Positions 1 through 8,674 of a DNA stretch of 64,000 nt are shown in pieces. Source of the DNA: Sulfolobales archaeon. GTDB taxonomy: Archaea > Thermoproteota > Thermoprotei_A > Sulfolobales > NBVN01. The stretch spans positions 302,762-366,761 of the forward strand of contig JAOAKA010000001.1 in NCBI GenBank assembly GCA_026413885.1, given 5' to 3'. Each line of letters starts with the position of its first letter. Position 1 is the first letter of the stretch. Position numbers and translations under genes: made by a program. The notes beneath the pieces are model-generated. The model was not told the DNA's origin, made no database searches, and was given only the letters and a program-made list of their open reading frames with translations.

Positions 1-3
1 GTC

Positions 4-636
4 TCACCTCCTACTCTCAATAAACTTAAGTAATCCTCTCGAGCTATCTTTCATATCTGAGAAGACTTTCTTAAGTAAGCTAATATCTTCTTTAAAGACT
101 TCGTAGAGCTTTGGGTTATAGAGAACTGCCGCTGGGTGGTAAGTAGGCACTAACCACCTCCAAGAACCTAGAATAGACAACCTATAAGCTCTCCCCCTCA
201 TTTTCGTTACACCAACCCACTTAACACTGCCTTTAAGTTCGAAGAGGTAGTAACCAGCGTAATTACCGAGTGCAACTACGATATTGGGGTTGACTAGAGA
301 GATTATTTCATCTGTAAAATAGGAGCAGGTGATTATTTCATCAAGCCTAGGTTCTCGATTGTTGGGAGGTCTGCACTTAACTACGTTAGTTATAAAGAGT
401 TGTTCCCGCTTAAAGCCTACTTCATCTATGACTTTATCGAGAAGTTTACCAGCGGCTCCCACGAAAGGCCTGCCTTCCTCGTCTTCAGACCTACCTGGTG
501 CTTCCCCGAGGAGCACTATATCGGAGTACAGATTTCCTTCACCTGGAACAACCTTAGCTCTAGACAGCGAAAGAGGGCATCTACTACAAGACGATATCTC
601 GCTCTTTATTTTATTCCACCTAGGTTCTCTACTCAT
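4..636 (-). CDS. udgA: Type 4 uracil-DNA glycosylase (Fe-S)
   Basis: Removes uracil from DNA, starting base-excision repair of deaminated cytosine. The 210-residue length fits the family 4 thermophilic enzymes. Four cysteines at 17, 20, 88 and 104 have the spacing of the [4Fe-4S] ligands. The GEAPG active-site motif lies at 44-48, followed by GRPFVGAAG, and a YHPAAVLYNP uracil-binding motif lies near 168. The stop codon sits at the window edge; its TGA overlaps a GTG preceded by GGAGG, so another gene probably begins there in the same direction, outside the window. dtdA lies 45 bp upstream on the same strand. Confidence 0.96.
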   Translation of the reverse strand: MSREPRWNKIKSEISSCSRCPLSLSRAKVVPGEGNLYSDIVLLGEAPGRSEDEEGRPFVGAAGKLLDKVIDEVGFKREQLFITNVVKCRPPNNREPRLDEIITCSYFTDEIISLVNPNIVVALGNYAGYYLFELKGSVKWVGVTKMRGRAYRLSILGSWRWLVPTYHPAAVLYNPKLYEVFKEDISLLKKVFSDMKDSSRGLLKFIESRR

Positions 637-681
637 CTACTTCACTGCCGACATACACTTCTTTGAGAGAAAATAGATTTA

Positions 682-1521
682 CTACTCAATAACTTCAAGA
701 CCGTATGTATCTGAAACTGCTTTAACTACGTGCTTTACATAAGCAGGAATCTTGCCTTCTAAAACAACTCTCATAGTTCTAGTACTTGACTTCAGTATCG
801 CCTGTCTTAAAGCACTTTCTAGGAGCTCGAGAGAATCTCGAAATTCTTTAACTACATGTCTCGATATTATATGTCCGTAGCACTCATTTGTAGCAATAGA
901 TCTCTGGGTGAATTGATGAGCGTAGTGACCTCCTCCAACTCCTACAGAAGAAATACAGTTGGGGTGTGGTTCAGTAATAGCTCTAAAGACCGCTTCAGCT
1001 AGCACTTCTTGGTAGGGCTTATGAGACCACTCAAAAGGAGAAGAACCGATTTCGGCAAATGTTAGAGGTTTACCAACTTCTGTAGGTCCGTGGTGTGTAA
1101 CTTCGTAAGTTACTTCTGTCTCTTCCAGTTTTCGGTCTTTAGCGAGCTGTATAAGGTGTTTTAAAATCGATAGAGCGATTGGTGGATTAGATATTGCTAG
1201 TTCTCTAGGCCTACCGCCGTACTCCGCTCTATCTAATATATTTCCGGTGTGATGTACTGTAAGAGACTTTATTCTAGATACAGCACTATGTCTCGATACA
1301 ATAATGAAGTAGTCGGCATCAAATACTCTATCTAGAAAACTGAAGTAGAGAACATCTTCAGCAAATCCAGCGATCACTAGCTCTAGATTGCTGAGGTAGG
1401 TAACACAAGTAATCGAGTTTCCAGCTTTAAGCTCTCTACAGTCAGTCATCTTAGCTAGCTCGAGTGCTGTACCAGCTCCAGCTGGATCTATAGTACTATA
1501 TGCTACTACCACTCTTTTCAA
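682..1521 (-). CDS. dtdA: D-aminoacyl-tRNA deacylase (DTD2/GEK1 type)
   Basis: Hydrolyses D-amino acids wrongly attached to tRNA; a cytosolic quality-control enzyme of archaea and plants. The 279-residue protein shows the family blocks in order: SRHSA near 76, TVHHTGN near 90, EVTHHGPTE near 143, and GVGGGHYA near 193 with the conserved His that follows. The length is normal. It starts at an ATG just inside the 246-bp intergenic region shared with the divergent Cys-rich gene; the minus strand has a TTAAATACT TATA-like stretch about 25-35 bp upstream of the start. It probably shares a transcript with udgA downstream. Confidence 0.95.
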   Translation of the reverse strand: MKRVVVAYSTIDPAGAGTALELAKMTDCRELKAGNSITCVTYLSNLELVIAGFAEDVLYFSFLDRVFDADYFIIVSRHSAVSRIKSLTVHHTGNILDRAEYGGRPRELAISNPPIALSILKHLIQLAKDRKLEETEVTYEVTHHGPTEVGKPLTFAEIGSSPFEWSHKPYQEVLAEAVFRAITEPHPNCISSVGVGGGHYAHQFTQRSIATNECYGHIISRHVVKEFRDSLELLESALRQAILKSSTRTMRVVLEGKIPAYVKHVVKAVSDTYGLEVIE

Positions 1522-1767
1522 GTCTCAAACCCGTAGGTAGAACTTTGAATTAGTATTTAACAATGTGGAGCCAACCTCTAAAGTTCTACCAGTCGCTAGA
1601 AGTCCACGGCTGCTCCAGTGTTTTGAAGACCTTGTATAATAGTGAGTACATAATTTCGTTACGTAGTATCTACGTCGGGATTCGATATACCTAATGTAAT
1701 ACGAGCTAGCTGTAAGTCTGGATACATAGCTTTCACATACCTAGAGAAGTGTATTGATAAATCGATA

Positions 1768-2145
1768 TTGGAGTTAGTAAATCATTTATGTAGAGTCGAG
1801 ATAGTCGAACAAAATTGGAACTGCTTGCTTAGTGGGGTGAAGATCTCTAGAGAGCTGCCATACTCCATGCAGTACAGTAACTGCATATACTTTGAGATAT
1901 CACAGGGATACTACGTAGGAGTGCTACCGGGCTATATCGATGCTCAATGTATCTACTGTGATAGTGAACTTAGGTGTAGATACGGTCTCCAGAAGAAAGT
2001 ATGCTCTCTAAGTGGATATATTGAAGCCACCTACCACCTAGATATCAAGCAAATTAGAGAGTTAGTGATGAAGCTTAGTGAAGTAAATAGAGACTATATA
2101 TGGTGCATTACTGAAAGTGGTGAGCTATTACACTCATATTTATGA
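1768..2145 (+). CDS. Cys-rich protein of unknown function
   Basis: Not recognised. The 125-residue frame has eight cysteines; a central CxxCx5Cx8C arrangement (residues 61, 64, 70, 79) looks able to hold Zn or an Fe-S cluster. The TTG start is uncertain: the same frame stays open upstream for 38 more codons (from 1654) and that stretch reads like protein, but it has no ATG, GTG, TTG or CTG. A TAA at 1651-1653 then separates it from a GTG at 1642 that sits directly behind a TATAAT-like sequence. The gene may have lost its original N-terminus or be decaying. It is transcribed away from dtdA and stands alone. Confidence 0.5.
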   Translation: MELVNHLCRVEIVEQNWNCLLSGVKISRELPYSMQYSNCIYFEISQGYYVGVLPGYIDAQCIYCDSELRCRYGLQKKVCSLSGYIEATYHLDIKQIRELVMKLSEVNRDYIWCITESGELLHSYL

Positions 2146-2374
2146 CCCTTCAAGACGAGTGCAAGTACTACATTCATATTAACCTCTTCAAACCACGTTC
2201 TTTAGAATATGCTTTAAGCACAGTTTCCTATAGTATTTCTGACTCTTCTGTAATAGAAGTGAATACCTCATTATGTGAGATATATTGAAGATCTAGAAAG
2301 TCTATAATACGCTTTTAACTAAGTAGAACAATGTTAGTATAGTGTCAGACGTCAGCTACTATGGTGATGACCTC

Positions 2375-3574
2375 ATGGTGAAATACGTAGTAAGAGCTAA
2401 AATAGAGGTAGATGGAATTGTAGATAAGCACGATATTATAGGCGCTATCTTCGGTCAAACAGAGGGATTATTTGGTTCTGAACTAGACCTCAGAGACCTG
2501 CAGGATAAGGGAAGAATTGGAAGAATATCTGTTGAAGCTAAGCAGCACGGCTCTAAAATCGTCGGCGAGATCCTAGTTCCATCTAATCTAGATCGAGCTG
2601 AAACTGCTCTTATAGCGTCTATGCTCGAATTTGTAGATAAAGTAGGTCCATTTAACGCTAGGATTAAAGTTGTTGATATAGTTGATGTTAGAAGAGAGAA
2701 GATAAAAAAGATTATTGAGAGAGCTAAGGAAATAATGCTGACAATGATTAAAGAGAAAGAAGTAGACGTTAAGGAATTACTGCAGGAAATAGAGTCCTCA
2801 GTGAGAACTGCGGAACTAGTGCTCTACGGTCCAGAGAGACTGCCGGCTGGACCTGATATAGAGAAATCCGACACTATGATCATAGTTGAGGGAAGAGCAG
2901 ATGTCTTAAACCTACTTAAGTATGGTTATAGAAACGTAATCGCACTTGAAGGAGCTAGAGGAGAGATTCCGGAGACCGTGATTAAATTATCTAACTCTAA
3001 AAAGGTTATAGCGTTTCTTGATGGAGATAGAGCTGGAGATATGATCCTTAAAGAGCTCATGCGTGTAGCTAAAGTCGACATGGTAGCTAGAGCTCCACCA
3101 GGTCGAGAAGTTGAGGAACTCTCTGGAAAGGAGATAGCTAAAGCCTTAAAGAATGCTGCCCCGCTAGAGACGTACCTACAACACCTCCAGAGAGAGGTCT
3201 CTGAGAAAGTAGAGGAAGAAGTTGAAAAAGTTTCAGCAGCTACTATTCCAGAAGCAGAATCTATTAGTGAACTCACTATTCCGGAGCCGCTGATGAAGAC
3301 TATAGAGTCGTTAAAGGGAACTCTAGAGAGTGTAATATACGATAGAAACTGGAGTGAAGTTATGAGAGTGCCAGTTAAAGATCTCGTCGATAAACTCATT
3401 AGCGATGAAATTAAGGATGCGTATGCTGTAGTAAGTGACGGCGTTATAACTCAGAGGCTCTTAGATATAGCTTCAGTGAAGGGAGTCAACATATTGATAG
3501 GTGCTAGAATAGGTGCTATAAGCAAGAAGCCAACTAATGTCGTAATACTTACATTCGATGACGTTAAGTCTTAG
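2375..3574 (+). CDS. dnaG: DnaG-type primase, archaeal (exosome-associated)
   Basis: Bacterial-type primase with a TOPRIM domain; in archaea it is also a subunit of the RNA exosome, where it binds poly(A). The N-terminal block with IIGAIFGQTEGLFG is diagnostic of archaeal DnaG. The TOPRIM motif MIIVEGRADVLNLL lies near residue 170 and the second acidic motif FLDGDRAGD near 217. The reading frame is open from a GTG at 2342, but I chose the ATG at 2375: it has GGTGATG six bases upstream, and the resulting MVKYVVRAKIEVDG matches the usual N-terminus. The longer form would be 410 residues. A low-complexity Glu/Val segment links the domains near residue 280. Confidence 0.95.
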   Translation: MVKYVVRAKIEVDGIVDKHDIIGAIFGQTEGLFGSELDLRDLQDKGRIGRISVEAKQHGSKIVGEILVPSNLDRAETALIASMLEFVDKVGPFNARIKVVDIVDVRREKIKKIIERAKEIMLTMIKEKEVDVKELLQEIESSVRTAELVLYGPERLPAGPDIEKSDTMIIVEGRADVLNLLKYGYRNVIALEGARGEIPETVIKLSNSKKVIAFLDGDRAGDMILKELMRVAKVDMVARAPPGREVEELSGKEIAKALKNAAPLETYLQHLQREVSEKVEEEVEKVSAATIPEAESISELTIPEPLMKTIESLKGTLESVIYDRNWSEVMRVPVKDLVDKLISDEIKDAYAVVSDGVITQRLLDIASVKGVNILIGARIGAISKKPTNVVILTFDDVKS

Positions 3575-3623
3575 ACTTAAGTAGTAGAAACATTGTTTTA
3601 ATTCTAATCCAGAGTATTGCTTT

Positions 3624-4763
3624 CTAACACAGTCTTCTACCTAAACCCATATTTCCAGCTATAGAATTGAGTTCGTCACATAGTTTAACGTGAACTGGTA
3701 TTCCTACTTTTAGTCTAGTCATCATTGTGTACCAAGCTTTCTCACCGGGGATCCATATTCTATCGGCACTAGGGTGCTTCTTTAGAGACTTAATCTCGCT
3801 GATATAGCTTTCAATTCTCTGATAGAACTCCTCTTTCGACATGAAGGCATCTATATCGATAGCAGCAAAAGCGTGTCCTACATTAGCTGGCGCCGTATCT
3901 ACGGTATATCTAACGTGAAGACCCCAAGCAGCTCCCGAGAGAACTCCCGATATAATATCTACTATGAATGCCAGACCCGAACCCTTATGTCCACCGAACT
4001 CTTCCCCGAGGCCTCCTAGAGGGAGAATAGACGCCTTACCAGACCTTATTTCCGATAGTACTTTTGATGCTTCACCACTAAGCATTCTGCCTTCACTATC
4101 TATAACCCAGCCTTCCGGAACTGTCTTCCCGAGTTTAGAGTAGATCTCGATTTTACCAACTGGAATTACTGCTGTTGCTGAATCAAAGAGTATTGGTGGA
4201 GGTGTTTTCCTAGGAATTCCTACAGCGATCGGATTCGTTCCCAAACTCTTAGTAACGGTATTGACATACGCCACGAGTTTTTCTGAATTTGTTGTAGAAA
4301 TACCAATGAGCTCTTTTTCAACAGCTTTGAGACTATAGTAGCCGGCTATACCGTAGTGGTGGCTATTCTTAACTAACACTAGTGAAACTCCATATCTCTC
4401 AGCTTTTTCTACAGCTATCTCCATTGCCTTTACTCCAGCTATGTGTCCTAATCCATTATCAGCATCTATCAATGCTGTAGCTCCACAATCTCTAACCACT
4501 CTGATATCGGGTCTAGGATTCACACAGCAGCGCAATAAACCATCAACATATCTTCGCACTCTCTGAATACCGTGACTAGAGATCCCCATTAAGTCCGCAG
4601 TAACTAACACATCAGCAACTATATGTGCGTCATCATCACGCAATCCCGCTGCGGCAAAGATTTCGTAAACAAATTCTCTAGCTAGAGTGTGGTGAACCCT
4701 CACATATTCTTCGGGAGGTATTACTAGCTCACGCTCATAGAGATATAGCTCAGACAAAATCAT
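3624..4763 (-). CDS. Type 2 malate/L-lactate/sulfolactate dehydrogenase family
   Basis: NAD(P)-dependent 2-hydroxyacid oxidoreductase of the Ldh_2 family (malate, lactate, ureidoglycolate or sulfolactate), which does not have a Rossmann fold. The family signature SSHGIQR is at 62-68 and NSHHYGIAGYY at 133-143. The later block with VGKIEIYSKLGK and IPEGW-like VPEGWVID is also typical. The 379 residues are slightly longer than the usual 330-360, mostly at the N-terminus, so a later start is possible. Substrate cannot be decided from sequence. It lies 12 bp downstream of the Cys-rich gene on the same strand and is probably cotranscribed with it. Confidence 0.88.
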   Translation of the reverse strand: MILSELYLYERELVIPPEEYVRVHHTLAREFVYEIFAAAGLRDDDAHIVADVLVTADLMGISSHGIQRVRRYVDGLLRCCVNPRPDIRVVRDCGATALIDADNGLGHIAGVKAMEIAVEKAERYGVSLVLVKNSHHYGIAGYYSLKAVEKELIGISTTNSEKLVAYVNTVTKSLGTNPIAVGIPRKTPPPILFDSATAVIPVGKIEIYSKLGKTVPEGWVIDSEGRMLSGEASKVLSEIRSGKASILPLGGLGEEFGGHKGSGLAFIVDIISGVLSGAAWGLHVRYTVDTAPANVGHAFAAIDIDAFMSKEEFYQRIESYISEIKSLKKHPSADRIWIPGEKAWYTMMTRLKVGIPVHVKLCDELNSIAGNMGLGRRLC

Positions 4764-4775
4764 CCCGGCTACAAG

Positions 4776-5186
4776 TCATTCTACAAATATATCTCTCCTA
4801 CTAGACTTCTTCGTAAATCTACTCTTAGACAGGAACCCTAGCTCCTCTCTCTCGAGTTCGGTGAAGAATTCCTCACTATCCTTAAACTTCACAGTAAAAG
4901 CACAGTTGCCGTTCGGTAGAAGTGCCTTTCTATCACAGTAAGCAAACTGACATCTATAGCCAATACATTGGTCTCCAGTCAGCCTGCACATAGCAACTTT
5001 CTGAGTGTACCCCTTTATTACCTTTGTCGAGAGTACTAGCGCATTTTTAGCACATCTAAACAAGGGACATAGATTATTGCACATATTTCCCAGAGGTTTC
5101 GGTTCAGCTAGCTCTCTTTCTCTAATTTCTCGTCTTGAGTAAAATTCATGTCTATCCGGATTCTTAGACACTGAATTCTTACCCAT
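4776..5186 (-). CDS. Cys-rich conserved hypothetical protein
   Basis: Function unknown. The 136-residue soluble basic protein has eight cysteines at 36, 40, 45, 67, 74, 79, 84 and 95, in two groups (Cx3Cx4C and Cx6Cx4Cx4Cx10C), suggesting structural Zn or Fe-S sites. The tails are charged (RRE/RERE at the N-terminus, KKSSRRD at the C-terminus). It is first in a probable two-gene unit with the malate/lactate dehydrogenase family gene. The ATG start overlaps a 13-bp direct repeat (5185-5220) that supplies the TATA-like promoter, so the mRNA is probably leaderless or nearly so. Confidence 0.7.
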   Translation of the reverse strand: MGKNSVSKNPDRHEFYSRREIRERELAEPKPLGNMCNNLCPLFRCAKNALVLSTKVIKGYTQKVAMCRLTGDQCIGYRCQFAYCDRKALLPNGNCAFTVKFKDSEEFFTELEREELGFLSKSRFTKKSSRRDIFVE

Positions 5187-5220
5187 TAAACTTTATTCGT
5201 TTAACCTATTAAACTTTATT
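5185..5220 (-). promoter_or_regulatory. Double 13-bp direct repeat over promoter and start codon
   Basis: ATTAAACTTTATT occurs at 5185-5197 and again, identically, at 5208-5220, a 23-bp period (about two helical turns). Read on the minus strand it is AATAAAGTTTAAT: the distal copy lies about where a TATA box would be (22-34 bp before the ATG) and the proximal copy overlaps the ATG of the Cys-rich gene at 5186. It may be a TATA element plus a duplicated operator box; the regulator is unknown. Confidence 0.5.
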
Positions 5221-5503
5221 GAAGGGATCAAACATAATAACACATTATAGGCCTAGCCACTGGGTGCGTGAGTTCTACTGTTAAACATGTAAATAGAGTC
5301 AGATTTTCAACGCGATTTCTTTGTTTCTCTTGACTACCGGATGCCTGCCTTGAATACGGAGGTACATTGAAATATAATCTCTCGGTACCGGTGTATAGAT
5401 TGGTAGAGATTCTGAGCTAACTAAGCAGCTTCCCGTTTAAGTTATCAACTCTCACTTACTCACTTATTTAGCTTATAACTCGCTGTTTAGACCTCTCAGT
5501 GGT
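5221..5503 (+). promoter_or_regulatory. Intergenic region with promoter of EamA gene
   Basis: The gap between the divergent Cys-rich and transporter genes is 317 bp in all. Besides the repeat at 5185-5220, the recognisable element is CTTATAACT near 5471-5480, a TATA-like box about 27 bp before the GTG start at 5504, which points to a leaderless or short-leader mRNA. I see no RNA gene or convincing short ORF in the rest. Confidence 0.4.
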
Positions 5504-6379
5504 GTGTCTTTGAAAAAGGTATTGGGATACGTCCTGGTGTTTGTGGCATGGCTTAGTATATCTTCTGCGTCAGTTATGGTGATTCTATCTGGGTCGAGTT
5601 CCTTAGTCTGTGCTTTCTGGAGGCTTCTAATAGCCACACTTTTAATAGTGCTCTACTCTATCCTATTTGAAGACTTTAACAACATGTTCCCTAGAGACTT
5701 AAGGACAGTTCTTCTATCGGTTGTCTCAGGCGTCTTCTTAGCGACTCACTTTCTAACATGGATGGAGTCACTATTCTATGTACCGGTATCACTATCAACA
5801 ACTATAGTCGTTCTCTACCCTCTGGTAGCTATGCTCTACGAGGTAGCTTTAAAGATCTCTAAGCCTAGGCCGCTCGAAGTCTTCGGTATGCTCACTGCTT
5901 TCAGCGGTACAGTAGTGGCGGTCCGCCCCTACCTCTTCGGCGAAGCTCTCTACGGGTCTATTTTAGCGTTTATTGGAGCTCTAACAGGGGCCGCCTACTT
6001 TACGATAGGTAGGGTACTGAGGAAAAATAGAGTTAGTCTGACGGGATACGTTATACCTTGCTATAGTGCTTCAACAATAACTGTATTCACTTACTCTATG
6101 TTGACTAATCGATCTATATGGCCAGCTAGAGCTGACTCATGGATATATCTAGTGCTTCTGGCAGTAGTTCCAATGATTGGTGGACACACAGTTATCAACT
6201 ACCTAGTGAAGTACATGAAGTCATATGTAGCAACAGTTATAGGTTTTGGAGAAGCACCAGGCGCCACTATTCTCGCATCTCTGTTACTATCACAAAAAAT
6301 TGAGTTAAACGTAGTTGTGGGAATGGTAGTAGCAGTCTCAGGTGCTCTACTAACCGTAAGTCTTAAGGAAGTAAAATAG
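5504..6379 (+). CDS. EamA/DMT-family transporter
   Basis: Integral membrane protein of the drug/metabolite transporter superfamily (EamA); members export or import small metabolites, and the substrate here cannot be told. It has 291 residues and about ten hydrophobic segments in two five-helix repeats, each ending near the typical VSGVFLATHFLTWMESL and IGGHTVINYLVKYM stretches. The second repeat ends with ALLTVSLKE, normal for the family. The start is GTG. It stands alone, between a TATA-like box upstream and the decayed gene downstream. Confidence 0.88.
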   Translation: MSLKKVLGYVLVFVAWLSISSASVMVILSGSSSLVCAFWRLLIATLLIVLYSILFEDFNNMFPRDLRTVLLSVVSGVFLATHFLTWMESLFYVPVSLSTTIVVLYPLVAMLYEVALKISKPRPLEVFGMLTAFSGTVVAVRPYLFGEALYGSILAFIGALTGAAYFTIGRVLRKNRVSLTGYVIPCYSASTITVFTYSMLTNRSIWPARADSWIYLVLLAVVPMIGGHTVINYLVKYMKSYVATVIGFGEAPGATILASLLLSQKIELNVVVGMVVAVSGALLTVSLKEVK

Positions 6380-6482
6380 AACGCGATCTATGAGTCGCAG
6401 ATAAAGGCTCTTCTACCACAACTTCAGTGAACGTATTAAGTATAGACTTTAGCAGTGGAATATCTCTCAAGCCGGAGAGGTA

Positions 6483-6932
6483 GTGCTGGTGTTAGATGTG
6501 AGATTATGTCTACCTATCGAAGCTAGTAAAAATATTTAGAAAATAATCAGTGTGCAGTCTATAACTAGTATAATTCATGAGGTATCCCGCTTAGTTCACT
6601 ATGAAGTAGCAAAAGCAGGTATAGTCAGTTTCACTAAGTGCTTAAAAGCTAAGCTAGCTCCGTCCAGGATCGAGGTTAGCTTGACAGCCCCTAGACCCAT
6701 ACTTGAAGGTGTTAAATCGATTTAGCCTCCTGAAGACGCGAAGCCACAGGAAATAGCTACACCACTGGGTATTAGGTCTTTCGTCGGATGTGGTTCACAT
6801 AGTCCTATCTCTAGTAAGTTACTACACTGAATTCATTACTGGGCGGATATTCGTAGTTGATGGAGATCATGCATTCGTTAATCTCAGACTAGTCCTCGGG
6901 GATGTCCTAAAACCTATTGAGCAGATACTTTA
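6483..6932 (+). pseudogene. Decayed gene, faintly LarC-like
   Basis: This lies in the 657-bp gap between the EamA gene and thyX. A GTG start (6483 or 6489) with a GGAGAGG ribosome-binding site at 6474-6480 opens a protein-like frame that is interrupted by a TAG after about 18 codons, runs on for about 60 codons to a second TAG, then for about 35 codons to a TGA near 6829. It then continues in another frame (about 6831-6932) reading GRIFVVDGDHAFVNLRLVLG. The order of TAPRPILEGV, ATPLGI, a Gly-rich VGCGS and LRLVLGD resembles nickel-insertion protein LarC (DUF111), but the match is weak and this is inference. The flanks 6380-6482 and 6933-7009 show nothing else. Confidence 0.45.
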
Positions 6933-7009
6933 AGCCGCAAGATAGCTGTAAGCCTTAGATAGATTGTAATACGGCAAAAGTAGGTATTCTCATAAGCTGA
7001 ATACTTGGT

Positions 7010-7022
7010 GTTTTAAAGTAAT
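7010..7022 (+). promoter_or_regulatory. TATA-like box of thyX
   Basis: GTTTTAAAGTAAT lies about 20-25 bp before the GTG start of thyX at 7037. There is no SD sequence near that start, so the transcript is likely leaderless. Confidence 0.4.
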
Positions 7023-7036
7023 GTATCTAGCTAGTC

Positions 7037-7678
7037 GTGGGGATCTGTCTGAAAGTTACTTTAGTGTCTTGGAGCTCTCCGGCTCATGCTGACCCTAGAA
7101 GGCTCATCGTATTGGCCGCGAAGACTTCTCAAGGAAAGCTATCACAAGATACTCTATCTTATTATCTGAGGGATTACCCAGAGAAAGATGTGTGTGGATG
7201 GATCTTAGAGTCCGTGAATTTTCCATCAGTTTTAGAACATATTTCATTTACTTTCCTAATTGAGGGTATTTCTAGAGTTACTTCTCACCAACTAGTTAGA
7301 CATAGAATAGCTTCCTATACTCAAGAATCCCAGAGATATATTGAAGTTAAATGCGAATACATAGTTCCGGAATCAGTAAGAACCAGTGGCTTCGAGGAGA
7401 GGTTTAGAGAAGTAGTTGAGAACTCCTTTAAGCTGTATGCCGAAATGGTTAAAGCAGGTGTTCCCATAGAAGACGCTAGATATATTCTATCTCAAGCTGT
7501 TACAACTAAGATACTGATGACTGTAAATTTGAGAGAACTACTGCATATAGCTTGCCTCAGACTCTCAGAGAAAGCTCAGTGGGAAATTAGAGAGTTAGTT
7601 AGAAGAATGGTTGAAGAAGCATCTAAAGTAGTTCCTGAAATTAATGATCTATTGAGAGCTTCGTGTAGTGAAAAGTAA
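7037..7678 (+). CDS. thyX: Flavin-dependent thymidylate synthase
   Basis: Makes dTMP from dUMP using FAD/NADPH and methylene-tetrahydrofolate or an archaeal pterin equivalent. The ThyX signature RHR-x7-S is present exactly: R88 H89 R90 ... S98 Q99 R100. The C-terminal helix block LRELLHIACLRLSEKAQWEI near 167-186 carries the conserved residues for dUMP/FAD binding. The 213-residue length is normal. The GTG start lacks an SD but follows a TATA-like box. Its C1 donor may be the methanopterin-type cofactor suggested by the genes at 13.2-15.5 kb (inference). Confidence 0.96.
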   Translation: MGICLKVTLVSWSSPAHADPRRLIVLAAKTSQGKLSQDTLSYYLRDYPEKDVCGWILESVNFPSVLEHISFTFLIEGISRVTSHQLVRHRIASYTQESQRYIEVKCEYIVPESVRTSGFEERFREVVENSFKLYAEMVKAGVPIEDARYILSQAVTTKILMTVNLRELLHIACLRLSEKAQWEIRELVRRMVEEASKVVPEINDLLRASCSEK

Positions 7679-7719
7679 GTGTTTAATAGCTTTCTAACTC
7701 TCTAAGTGAGGAGGTTGAT

Positions 7720-8667
7720 ATGAATAGCAAGAAGTCTCTTGAAGACTTAGGTCTTTCCTCAACTATTCTCACTAAACTGAAGGAAGCTGGATATAAGACC
7801 TTGGAGTCTCTAGCAGTAGCTAATATAAGTGAATTAGCGAGTATTACCGGGATACCCCTACCTACAGCACACCGGATAGTCTCGAAAGCTCGAGAGCTTC
7901 TCGGTCTAACCCTAAAGACAGCTCTAGACTTGAAGAAAGAGAGAGGTGCTTTACCGAAGATAACTACAGGATCTAAGAGACTAGATGGATTACTTGGGGG
8001 AGGTGTTGAGGTCGGGACTATAACAGAGTTCTTCGGAGAGTACGGCACTGGGAAGACACAGCTCTGCCTGCAGCTATCAGTTAACGTTCAGCTGCCTAGA
8101 GAGCGCGGTGGACTAGAAGCTAGAGCAATATTCATAGATGCTGAAGGTACGTTCAGATGGGAGAGAATTGAGGCGATGGCTAAAGCGGTCGGTCTAGACC
8201 CAGAGAAAGCTATGAGTAGTATATTTTGGGTGAGAGCTATCTCAAGCGATCATCAGATGGCCGTTATCGAGGAAGTAACCGATTTAATACCAAAAGAGAA
8301 TGTGGGAATCATTATCGTGGACTCAGTGACAGGTCACTTTAGAGCTGAATACCCGGGCAGAGAAAACCTAGCCGTTAGACAGCAGAAGCTGAATAGACAC
8401 CTCCACCAGCTAACGAGAATCGCCGATATATATGAAGTAGCGATAGTTGTAACGAATCAAGTAATGGCGAGACCCGATGTATTCTACGGCGACCCAACTC
8501 AAGCAGTCGGTGGGCACGTTCTAGCACATGCGCCCGGTGTGAGGGTGCAGTTGAGGAAGTCCAGAGGTAATAGAAGGATAGCCAGAGTAGTTGACGCACC
8601 ACATCTACCAGAGGGAGAAGCTGTTTTCGCGATTACTGAAGAAGGCATTAAAGACATAGAAGAGTAG
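7720..8667 (+). CDS. radA: DNA repair and recombination protein RadA
   Basis: Archaeal RecA/Rad51 recombinase that forms filaments on single-stranded DNA and carries out strand exchange. It has 315 residues: helix-hairpin-helix N-terminal domain (about 8-60), Walker A GEYGTGKT at 106-113, Walker B IIIVDS near 199-204, and the loop [15 protein letters not shown] near 248-262. An excellent GAGGAGGT site precedes the ATG. It begins a co-directional group with the prepilin peptidase (7-bp gap), the HIT protein and an unknown protein. Confidence 0.98.
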   Translation: MNSKKSLEDLGLSSTILTKLKEAGYKTLESLAVANISELASITGIPLPTAHRIVSKARELLGLTLKTALDLKKERGALPKITTGSKRLDGLLGGGVEVGTITEFFGEYGTGKTQLCLQLSVNVQLPRERGGLEARAIFIDAEGTFRWERIEAMAKAVGLDPEKAMSSIFWVRAISSDHQMAVIEEVTDLIPKENVGIIIVDSVTGHFRAEYPGRENLAVRQQKLNRHLHQLTRIADIYEVAIVVTNQVMARPDVFYGDPTQAVGGHVLAHAPGVRVQLRKSRGNRRIARVVDAPHLPEGEAVFAITEEGIKDIEE

Positions 8668-8674
8668 AAGTAAA

